Source: Lachnospiraceae bacterium NK4A179
Lineage (GTDB): Bacteria; Bacillota; Clostridia; Lachnospirales; Lachnospiraceae
DNA: 44,197 nt
Assembly: GCA_000421045.1 (NCBI GenBank)
Contig: ATWC01000028.1
Coordinates: 1 to 44,197 of the forward strand
Reading direction: 5' to 3'
The position numbers and the translations under genes are program-made. The notes under the pieces were generated by a model that worked only from the letters and a program-made list of their open reading frames with translations, was not told where the DNA came from and made no database searches. Numbering within the stretch: the first letter of the stretch is position 1; every line of letters begins with the position of its first letter. This document shows positions 6,950 to 14,500 of this stretch, piece after piece.

Positions 6950-7588
6950 TTACTGCGGATCCGCTATCTTATCACCTACCGTCCAGTAATCGCAGATACC
7001 CGCTCCTTCAGCTACCGTGTGTTCCCTGATCAGCCGTGAATGCATCATGGACATCGTTATGAAATCAATGTTGCACAGCACAGGATTGATCTCTTCATAC
7101 CCGTACTCTTTACAAAAGTCCGCTATCGGGCATCTCGTAAAGTGATAATAGAACCCGTCCTTATGCAGATTTTCGTCAAAATTGAAGTCCCAGTTGTTCG
7201 TATCCTCCGGATGACTTGCCGCCCAATCAGCGTTCTTGTGCATCATCTTCCCAAAACTTCTGATTCCCTTATCGGTGTTCATGTCTATCATGCCGCAAAA
7301 CACTTTCATAGGCTTCCAGTTAAGCGCGATCTTCATAACTTCACTCATCTGATCAGGTGTGATCTTTCGTTCTGAAGCGAGCCATATGGAAATGATCACA
7401 AAGGACATCGTAATGTTACTCGCCATCGGATTATTGTCCCTGATACCTTTCATCCTTGACAGAAGATCCTTATAGATCGGCTTTGCTTTTGCAAGCAGAT
7501 TCCCTATATCCTCTCTCGGCCAGCATGTAGGCAGTCCCTTCTTTAGCCGGCTCGTCATAAAAAGCCATATCGCAGGTTTATATTTCAT
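6950..7588 (-). CDS. L-2-amino-thiazoline-4-carboxylic acid hydrolase-like protein (copy 2)
   Basis: A 212-residue soluble protein. Its helical N-terminal half is followed by a Cys-rich C-terminal half: YYHFTRCPIADFCKEYGYEEINPVLCNIDF, ending in AEGAGICDYWTVGD. This matches the ATC-hydrolase family layout, with an internal FxxCP...EY motif and a near-terminal CD motif. The founding Pseudomonas enzyme opens 2-amino-thiazoline-4-carboxylate to S-carbamoyl-cysteine, but most Clostridia homologues have no proven substrate. It is homologous to the protein at 9638-10273. It has an AAGGAGATC ribosome site and about 76 nt separate it from the previous gene, the largest gap inside the run. Confidence 0.82.
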   Translation of the reverse strand: MKYKPAIWLFMTSRLKKGLPTCWPREDIGNLLAKAKPIYKDLLSRMKGIRDNNPMASNITMSFVIISIWLASERKITPDQMSEVMKIALNWKPMKVFCGMIDMNTDKGIRSFGKMMHKNADWAASHPEDTNNWDFNFDENLHKDGFYYHFTRCPIADFCKEYGYEEINPVLCNIDFITMSMMHSRLIREHTVAEGAGICDYWTVGDKIADPQ

Positions 7589-7664
7589 CTATGTGATCTC
7601 CTTATTATCCTTGCCAATATGTATGTGAATATACTCTTCAAGCGGATTGTTACATCCACTAACC

Positions 7665-8273
7665 CTATAATAAAAAAAGCAATCCCAAAAACATAAATGC
7701 ATTAGCAATATTTCCTTTTGCGGGCACCTTAGTCGGAGCCAATATCAGAAATGCCGGAAGTGTATTGAAAACACACGCCCATCTCGGTAAGGCAGTCTTT
7801 CCTGTTAATACAAGGATAAAAAGCAAAACAACAAATACCAGTAGTCCCACATAAGCTACAGCTGCTATGATCGTGCTCTTAAAAAAATCAGTAACAGCTT
7901 TCAGTGCCTCTTCCGTTCTTCCCAGTTTTACATAGAACCACTCCACCGCTCCGCATAAGACATGGTGTGCCGAGATCAAAACCATAAAGAACATGGCTGC
8001 AATAAGCATAATACGCCCGATCACAGGTGATGTCTCTGACATCCACCTGCTAATCTCAATATACCCGAAACTTGCCATAAACAATGCAAACACTCCAATG
8101 AACATTGCCAGAACCACCTGCTTCAACGACATCGACGAAAAGGTCTTCTGCATCTTTGCATTGTCTTTTATATCCGAAAAATCAAATCTTCCATCTTTGG
8201 TATAGCCCAGCATACAATCCGTGATGCCGCAGATCAGATGCCCTATACCGGCTATGATAAGTACTATCTTCAT
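7665..8273 (-). CDS. DUF6796-like multi-pass membrane protein
   Basis: About 202 residues with six to seven hydrophobic segments. GHLICGITDCMLGY at the N-terminus and TGKTALPRWACVFNTLPAFL near the C-terminus align with GGDWLMMYGD and TGKTRFRRAMAFTNVL of the 4949-5626 product. The start at 8273 follows GGGAG. The frame can be extended to a TTG at 8300, but that would run back to the stop of the preceding gene without a ribosome site. No catalytic motif is obvious. It lies immediately after the 133-residue membrane protein. Confidence 0.72.
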   Translation of the reverse strand: MKIVLIIAGIGHLICGITDCMLGYTKDGRFDFSDIKDNAKMQKTFSSMSLKQVVLAMFIGVFALFMASFGYIEISRWMSETSPVIGRIMLIAAMFFMVLISAHHVLCGAVEWFYVKLGRTEEALKAVTDFFKSTIIAAVAYVGLLVFVVLLFILVLTGKTALPRWACVFNTLPAFLILAPTKVPAKGNIANAFMFLGLLFLL

Positions 8274-8300
8274 CTCACTGACTCCCATCTGACAAAGCAA

Positions 8301-8702
8301 CTATTTCTTCTTGTAACCCTTATAACATAGTCCTGCAAAGACAGAGCATAACACCGCTCCCGTCAGCATCCATGCATATCTTTTCTTATCTTCGGTTTTT
8401 ACCATGCCTGCTAATGATACCGGTATTCCTAAAGCACCTCCAATGGTCAGTGCCCCAAATCCACGGATAACTCTCTTTTTCGGGAGGATACGCCCAAGTA
8501 TCTGTATTCTCTCGCAGATAAGTTCAATTACCCCTACTATCATGAGAATGCCGGGGATAACGGATATTGCCGAAAACGTATCGACTCTTTTCTTAAGGGT
8601 TTTTACGGTGCATACGATCCAGATTATCCATCCTATATTACCCGGAATATCATACGACCACCAACGCGCATCCGATATCTGCATTTCATATTCGTCGTTC
8701 AT
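8301..8702 (-). CDS. small membrane protein of unknown function
   Basis: A 133-residue protein with a short acidic, Trp-containing N-terminus, then hydrophobic segments at about 20-34, 44-62, 80-98 and 108-125, and a basic KGYKKK tail. I recognise no family. A GAGGAGAATTG ribosome site lies across the end of the alpha/beta hydrolase gene, 4 nt upstream, so it is clearly in the same transcript. The alternation of soluble enzymes with small membrane proteins is a repeated feature of this run. Confidence 0.7.
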   Translation of the reverse strand: MNDEYEMQISDARWWSYDIPGNIGWIIWIVCTVKTLKKRVDTFSAISVIPGILMIVGVIELICERIQILGRILPKKRVIRGFGALTIGGALGIPVSLAGMVKTEDKKRYAWMLTGAVLCSVFAGLCYKGYKKK

Positions 8703-8705
8703 GAC

Positions 8706-9638
8706 TCAATTCTCCTCAATCCATTCTTTTATTGCTTTTGAAAATCTCCTGTCGATATCCTTTCTTGTTTCCTCACACTCATCAGGATGCTCCTTGGCAG
8801 ACTTAAACATAAAGCGTAATACGAATTTAAGTCCTACAGGTAAGGCGATCCGCAATAAACCCTCGGGCAACACAAAGTGTGTGCCATATTTATAAGCCAC
8901 AGCTTCATACTCGCAATTATGCGGTCTGTTTTTCAGCCGTTCATCCATACGTCTCACATATTTGCCTGCTTCCCATAAACCATCATCATCGGCTCCGACA
9001 AGAATCAGTTTTCCGTGAATATTTTCGATCTTTATCATTTCCTCTTCGGTATGAGGTCTGGCTTTTTCAGAATCTATAAACAGATTTGTAGATCGGATAA
9101 AATCACCTGATCCTTTTGTTTCCTCCTGTATTTTTTGCCAATACTCAGGATGCTGATATACAAAAGGCATATATGGAAGAGGTTCTCCTTTCCACGATAA
9201 TGTGGAGGCATTCGGAACCGGCCACTCTTTACATCCATCCTTTTTCCCTTGTTCGAATCCCTGCCATACAAAATCACTTGCAGTTATTCCGAAGGTCAGA
9301 GTTATATCAGGAAAGTACGAGGCCGCTGCCAATGAATGCATCCCGGCTGTTGACATACCCATGATACCGATCTTTTTATTTCCATGTTCTTTTAACCATT
9401 TTATAGCTGTTTCTATCCTCTCAAGCGGACAGTTTACATGGCTGTAATCCTTCTTGCCGGGAGACATGGCCATACAATTCACCCCATGCTTGTGAAGCCA
9501 TTTTGCTCCGCATTTTGCCATATAATCATTGGGATCATCGCCAAATAATCCTATCATGGCATACTCAGATTTTTTCTGATTTTCATACCATGTTCCGTAA
9601 AATCCATCTGTTTCTACGTTAAACTGTAATCGTTTCAT
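8706..9638 (-). CDS. alpha/beta hydrolase, acyl-CoA thioesterase/BAAT-like
   Basis: A 310-residue protein with a complete catalytic set: nucleophile Ser about residue 96 in GIMGMSTAGM, an acid in VGADDDGLW (about 217-219) and His about 254 in YKYGTHFVLP. The IGLFGDDPNDYMAK region replaces the usual HG oxyanion strand. The late acid-His arrangement resembles the C-terminal domain of acyl-CoA thioester hydrolase/BAAT proteins and dienelactone hydrolases. The ATG at 9638 overlaps the upstream TGA (ATGA), a better start than the in-frame GTG at 9641. It probably cleaves an ester or thioester; the substrate is unknown. Confidence 0.82.
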   Translation of the reverse strand: MKRLQFNVETDGFYGTWYENQKKSEYAMIGLFGDDPNDYMAKCGAKWLHKHGVNCMAMSPGKKDYSHVNCPLERIETAIKWLKEHGNKKIGIMGMSTAGMHSLAAASYFPDITLTFGITASDFVWQGFEQGKKDGCKEWPVPNASTLSWKGEPLPYMPFVYQHPEYWQKIQEETKGSGDFIRSTNLFIDSEKARPHTEEEMIKIENIHGKLILVGADDDGLWEAGKYVRRMDERLKNRPHNCEYEAVAYKYGTHFVLPEGLLRIALPVGLKFVLRFMFKSAKEHPDECEETRKDIDRRFSKAIKEWIEEN

Positions 9639-10273
9639 CACGCATTCCTCTTTTTATACCCGCAATCACAATACGGTCCGCCTGATGCAAGTGTGTACTC
9701 CCTGACGAAGTTCGTGGCACCTCCCAGTTCGCTCATCGTATAGTCCAGATGACACATGGCCGGAACGAGATCAAAGTATCCGTATTCTTTCATAAGCACG
9801 CATATCCCGCACTTATAGAACCTTGCCTCATATCCGCTGTCGTCGTCATACGGGATATAATCCATGTTCCAGGAATACGGATTCCTATCTGCGGCCTTTA
9901 ATGCCGCAGTCGCTTTCATCCCCTCTATATCTTTTTCCGTGAACTTGATCTTTCCGCCTTTTTTACAAAATATCTTTGTTGCAGTCATAGTCATGGCAGC
10001 TTCATAGAATTCCGTGAGTTCTTCTACCGTAGGCCTTCTGTCCATGCACTCAAGAAATGCAACAAGCAAAGCGCAGTTGACTATATTTGCCTTGAATCTG
10101 TCTGCTTTCTCAAACTCCGGCAGTTTCTCAATGATCTCTCTGTACTTTGGTTTAGCCTGTTTTGTTATCCTGTTTGCAGCATCATCAGTAAATCCGAGAT
10201 CTGAAACCAGATGATTCCGAAAAGACTTTTTATAGAGCATCCACATTGCGGATGGCATACCTGCATATTTCAT
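9638..10273 (-). CDS. L-2-amino-thiazoline-4-carboxylic acid hydrolase-like protein (copy 1)
   Basis: A 211-residue soluble protein of the same family as 6950-7588. The C-terminal half contains ARFYKCGICVLMKEYGYFDLVPAMCHLDYTMSELGG and ends in SGGPYCDCGYKKRNA, with the conserved FxxC..., EYGY and CD positions. The N-terminal half is helical. The ATG at 10273 overlaps the TGA of the upstream hydrolase (ATGA) and has GGAGAAGAG before it; the GTG at 10276 is less likely. Being sandwiched by two translationally coupled alpha/beta hydrolases suggests the three act on one pathway. The substrate is unknown and the family name should not be read as activity. Confidence 0.82.
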   Translation of the reverse strand: MKYAGMPSAMWMLYKKSFRNHLVSDLGFTDDAANRITKQAKPKYREIIEKLPEFEKADRFKANIVNCALLVAFLECMDRRPTVEELTEFYEAAMTMTATKIFCKKGGKIKFTEKDIEGMKATAALKAADRNPYSWNMDYIPYDDDSGYEARFYKCGICVLMKEYGYFDLVPAMCHLDYTMSELGGATNFVREYTLASGGPYCDCGYKKRNA

Positions 10274-11019
10274 CACTCTTCTCCTTCCAGAAAACCGAGC
10301 AAACGCTTCGCATAGGTTCCCGTATGTTCATTCAGCATCTGCCCGTGTCCCATGCCCTTGAATACGCGAACTCTCATCTGCGGCAGATATTTCCTTAAAA
10401 GCCTTGCGCTCTTTACGGGATACGGCTCGTTTTCTCCTCTCCAGTAAACAACCGGATTCTTATAGTTCCTGATTCCATCCTTGATATCGTATTTGTAGCA
10501 TGAAAGAGCCGCATTTCCGATTGACTTAAGAGAAACACCTTTGTAAAGAGTATCCACGATACCGCTGTTTCCCTTTCCCATGATGCTCTCCACAACTGCA
10601 TCCGGAATATGCACATTATGCTCGATCAGCCATATGGTAATCTGGAACAGATACTTGAACGGATAGGTCATGATCCCCATTCGAATCACGAACGCTGCAT
10701 CCAGCACCGTCAGTTCCACTTCGATATTTCCCCTGCTGATCAGTTCCGTAGCAATCGTGCCGCCAAGGGAGAATCCAAGCAAGCCGTACAGCTTGCCGTC
10801 ATGATTGTCCTTCACATATTTCTCAATCTTCTCTGCCGCATCCCTTACCGATACAAAAGTTCCCTGTTCTTTTGCTGAATGACCGTCAAGTTCGCAGACG
10901 ATCACATAATAATCCTTCAGATACGGAAGAAGCGGATCAAAAAGATCGGATGTATTGGCCATCCCATGTATCAGCAGGATGGATTTGTTCGATTCATTGC
11001 CATGTGTTAAAAATCTCAT
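10273..11019 (-). CDS. alpha/beta hydrolase
   Basis: A 248-residue protein. SILLIHGMANTSDLF provides the HG oxyanion motif, GFSLGGTIA the nucleophile (Ser about 84) and GMGHGQML the catalytic His (about 225). The acid is probably one of the Glu residues in YWRGENEPYPV (about 193-202), where many relatives have Asp. I chose the ATG at 11019, preceded by GGAGC and only 1 nt after the stop of the 31-codon leader frame. It is the first large gene of the accessory run. Substrate unknown. Confidence 0.85.
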   Translation of the reverse strand: MRFLTHGNESNKSILLIHGMANTSDLFDPLLPYLKDYYVIVCELDGHSAKEQGTFVSVRDAAEKIEKYVKDNHDGKLYGLLGFSLGGTIATELISRGNIEVELTVLDAAFVIRMGIMTYPFKYLFQITIWLIEHNVHIPDAVVESIMGKGNSGIVDTLYKGVSLKSIGNAALSCYKYDIKDGIRNYKNPVVYWRGENEPYPVKSARLLRKYLPQMRVRVFKGMGHGQMLNEHTGTYAKRLLGFLEGEE

Positions 11020-11020
11020 T

Positions 11021-11116
11021 TCACAAGCTCCATCTTGAAATCGCACAGGTCATCGCCCTTTTCCCTTTCAGGGTCTTGATCGTTTTCTTCTTTAGCTCGC
11101 TATTCTCGGTCTGCAT
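11021..11116 (-). CDS. possible 31-residue leader protein
   Basis: A short basic frame (MQTENSELKKKTIKTLKGKR...) preceded by a very strong TAGGAGGAG ribosome site and ending 1 nt before the ATG of the first hydrolase. Its position as the first translated frame after the promoter, and its coupling to the next gene, make it worth annotating. The protein has no recognisable domain and could be the decayed start of a lost gene. Confidence 0.4.
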   Translation of the reverse strand: MQTENSELKKKTIKTLKGKRAMTCAISRWSL

Positions 11117-11229
11117 TGCATCTCCTCCTAAATAGATTTTATCAACCTGTAACATCCATAAAGCATTTGTCCTTTTCAAGATAACTTTTATTCATGCTAT
11201 TCTTATCACCTCATCAAAGCCCGATCGTG

Positions 11230-11245
11230 GTTAGCTATCGCTAAC
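11230..11245. promoter_or_regulatory. operator-like palindrome GTTAG-N6-CTAAC
   Basis: A perfect inverted repeat (GTTAGC / GCTAAC, 4-nt centre) starting 6 nt downstream of the -10 box of the accessory operon, so it covers the transcription start. The same half-sites with the same 6-nt inner spacing occur at the flavodoxin promoter (33793-33810). Placement implies repression. The regulator gene is not in the window. Confidence 0.7.
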
Positions 11246-11251
11246 TAAATC

Positions 11252-11280
11252 ACAATAACACTTGTATGTATAAAAGTCTA
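11252..11280 (-). promoter_or_regulatory. promoter of the accessory operon
   Basis: Minus strand: TAGACT (11275-11280), 17-bp spacer, TATTGT (11252-11257). Each hexamer matches consensus at 4 of 6 positions. Tandem terminators just upstream isolate it from tRNA-Glu. The 11117-11422 stretch holds this promoter, its operator and those terminators; no gene is seen there. Confidence 0.55.
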
Positions 11281-11301
11281 TATCTCAGACCTTGAAATCG
11301 C

Positions 11302-11339
11302 AAAAAATAGTGGATAGCCACGCCGAAACGCAGCTATCC
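11302..11339 (-). terminator. intrinsic terminator (second of a tandem)
   Basis: Stem GGATAGC / GCTATCC (11312-11318 with 11333-11339), GC-rich loop, then a run of six T on the minus strand (11302-11307). It follows the terminator at 11372-11416 and precedes the accessory-operon promoter. Confidence 0.6.
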
Positions 11340-11371
11340 GCTTATGTTTAATCAGGCTTACTAATGCAAAC

Positions 11372-11416
11372 AAAAAACTCCGAAAGCCTTTATTTATGGG
11401 CATTTCGGAGTTTTTC
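11372..11416 (-). terminator. intrinsic terminator after tRNA-Glu
   Basis: A 9-bp stem ACTCCGAAA / TTTCGGAGT extended by GCC/GGC, with six T on the minus side and five T on the plus side, so it could act in both directions. Confidence 0.8.
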
Positions 11417-11422
11417 CAAGAG

Positions 11423-11494
11423 CAGCTCGTAGCGGAATCGAACCGCTGTTTCCGCCGTGAGAGGGCGGCGTCTTAACCGCTTGACCAACGAGCC
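11423..11494 (-). tRNA. tRNA-Glu (CTC)
   Basis: The cloverleaf is readable on the minus strand. The acceptor is GGCTCGT/ACGAGCT (first pair G-U), there is a D-arm, and the anticodon stem CCGCC/GGCGG encloses the loop CTCTCAC, giving anticodon CTC (reads GAG). The T-arm is GCGGTTCGATTCCGC. CCA is not encoded. The promoter is at 11518-11546. Confidence 0.93.
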
Positions 11495-11517
11495 ATGCTT
11501 TTTTCTCAAGCTTTTCC

Positions 11518-11546
11518 ATATTACACCCGCTCAAGAAAAAATGCAA
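11518..11546 (-). promoter_or_regulatory. promoter of tRNA-Glu
   Basis: Minus strand: TTGCAT (11541-11546), 17-bp spacer, TAATAT (11518-11523), ending about 24 nt before the mature tRNA 5' end and just after the polC stop. Confidence 0.65.
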
Positions 11547-11576
11547 GTACTTTTTTAGTATTTTTTATAATTATTT

Positions 11577-14500
11577 TCAGATCAGGTCAAATATCGATAT
11601 CTGATCCGTATCCGGCATGTTCTCAAGTATATGAAGTTCCGTCATTTTATCGATAATTTTCTGGGCGGTCTTTGTCCTCTTCTTAAAATCATCACGGCTT
11701 GTGAATTGCCCTTTTCTTGCCTCATCCTCTATGAGCACCGCATTTGTATCACCAAGGTTTTCTATAGACACAAACGAAGGCATTATCGTCTTGTCATCGA
11801 TGATCTGGAAGGATCTCGATTTAGCTTTATAAATATCGATCTTTGCAAAGCTGTAGCCTCTTGCATACATTTCCTGTACCAGACGCATATCATGCATATA
11901 GTTCTGATCCTTTGCCTGCGCTGTGCCTGCTTCGATCTTCTTCTTTATCTCATCCATATACTTTTCAAGTATATCCTTTCCCAGACACATCATTTCATAG
12001 GAAAAGCCCTTTGAACGTATGGAGAAAAAGGCAGCATAATAAGCTAACGGATAATTGATCTTGTAATAAGCAACACGCCATCCCATCATAACATAGGCCG
12101 CAGCATGCGCCTTGGGGAACATGTACTGAATCTTCTCACATGACCCGACATACCAGTCAGGAACATTATGAGCAAGCATATCCTCTTTCCAGGCCGGCCA
12201 CTCCTTGGCCTTGCCCTTTGCAACCTTACCCTTACGGACATTCTCCATGATGCTGAATGATTCCGCGGGATCAAGCCCCATTCCTATGAGATATGTCATG
12301 ATATCATCTCGCGTACATATACATGTGGAAATATCTGCAATCCCTGCTTTGATCAGTTCCTGAGCATTTCCAAGCCATACATCGGTTCCGTGCGAAAGAC
12401 CGGCTATCCTTACCAGGTCCGAAAAGGCCTTGGGTTTAGCTTCTATAAGCATTCCCATGGCGAAATCGGTTCCAAATTCAGGTATGCCGAGCGTTCCGAG
12501 TTTGGTCCCGCCTATATCATCAGGAGTGATGCCCAGCGCATCTGTTGACTGGAAAAGGCTCATTACCTCCTTATCATCCAGAGGTATCAGGAGAGGATCC
12601 AATCCTGACAGATCCTGAAGCATCCTTATCATCGTAGGATCGTCGTGCCCGAGTATATCAAGCTTCAAAAGGTTATGATCTATCTTATGATAATCAAAGT
12701 GGGTTGTTATGATCGTTGATTCCGGATCATCAGCAGGGTGCTGTGTGGGCGTGAAGGAATTGATATCCTCACCATCCGGAAGCACCACTATACCGCCGGG
12801 ATGCTGGCCGGTCGAGTTCTTAACACCCATTATCCCGCCTGCCACACGGTCAAGCTCTGCTGCCCTCTTTGGCATATCCATCAGTTCATAATATTCCTTA
12901 ACGATTCCGTATGCGTTCTTGTCCGCAAGGGTACCTACCGTACCTGCTTTGTAAGTCTGGCCGGCACCGAAGATAACTTCCGTGTATTTATGCGCTTTGG
13001 ACTGATACTCACTCGAAAAGTTAAGGTCTATATCAGGCTCTTTATCCCCCTTGAATCCAAGGAAAGTCTCAAAGGGTATGTCAAAACCGTCCTTAACAAG
13101 CGGCTCTCCGCATACAGGACATATCTTATCCGGCATATCCACTCCTGCCTTTCCGGCATATGTCTTAAGCTCCGGAGAATCAAAATCAGAATATCTGCAC
13201 TTGGCGCATCTGTAATGAGGCGGCAGAGGATTAACCTCTGTGATACCGGCCATGGTCGCAACAAAAGAAGATCCGACGGAACCTCTTGAACCAACCAGAT
13301 AACCGTCTTCAACAGACTTCCACACAAGCTTCTGCGCAATGATATACATTACGGCAAAGCCGTTTGTTATGATAGAATTAAGCTCTCTTTCAAGACGTGC
13401 CGAAACAGGTTCAGGCAATTCCTCACCATAGAGCTCGTGCGCCTTGTCATAGCATATCTTTCTAAGCATCTTATCCGAATCCGCGATCACGGGCGGGCAC
13501 TTATCCGGACGTACGGGATTGAGCTCGTCACACATATCGGCTATCCTGTTCGGATTGGTCACGACAGCCTCAAACGCATTGTCCGATCCAAGGTATGAGA
13601 ACTCATCCATCATTTCCTGAGTAGTCATGAAGTACATTGATTCGGAGACATCATCCAGTCTCTTATTGAATCTTTCATGATCCTCATCACTCTTCCAGAT
13701 ATCATTCCCGTCCTTATCCTTCTTTCTGAAACGGTTCTTTATCTTCCTGCCTTCCAGTATCCTTGCATAAAGCACATCCCCGGGATCGAGATACTTCACA
13801 TCCCCGGCAGCACATACAGGCTTACCAAGCTCTCTTCCAAGCTCAAATATCCTCTTGTTCAGATCCCTTATATCCTGCAGGGAACTGATGGTAGGCATCC
13901 TGTCATCATCTATCAAGTGTCTCAGGTTATCGGCCGGCACCATCTCAAGATAGTCGTAATATGACGCTATCCTGACTATCTCCGCATCTCCGCGCTCGTT
14001 TAAGAGTGCCTGCATCAGGTCTCCGTTCTCCGAACCGCTGCCTACGATAAGACCTTCCCTGTACTTGTCCAGCTCACTCTTTGGTATCTTGGGTTCAGGA
14101 TTTCCCATGAACGTTGAAAGGAAGCGCAGATGCGACATGGAAACCAGACGGTACAGATTCCTTCTGCCTATCTCATTCTTCGCAAATATTACAGCGCTTG
14201 AAGCATGCATTCCTGCTATCTTGTCATCGGAAAGCTTTCCTGTATTGTTCAGGTCCTTAAGTGTATAGATCTGTCTTTCAGCAAGCAGATCTATCTCTTT
14301 TATGAATATGCCCGCTGTCATCTCGGCATCGTCCACCGCACGGTGATGGTGCAAAGTCGTCACACCTAAGGCTGTTGCAAGTTTATCGAGCTGATAAGAC
14401 TTCTGCCTCGGCATAACGATACGCGCTATATCAATTGTATCAGTATGGGTAAAATCATATTCAAGACCTAACCGGTCTGCATTTGCATTGATAAACGAAG

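Noticed and set aside
11423-11494. tRNA-Glu as an integration site for the accessory region
   Set aside because: The operon lies next to the tRNA, but I found no direct repeat of the tRNA 3' end at the far end of the run and no integrase.
12738-13289. Plus-strand frame of 183 residues inside polC
   Set aside because: Antisense to the conserved polymerase core.
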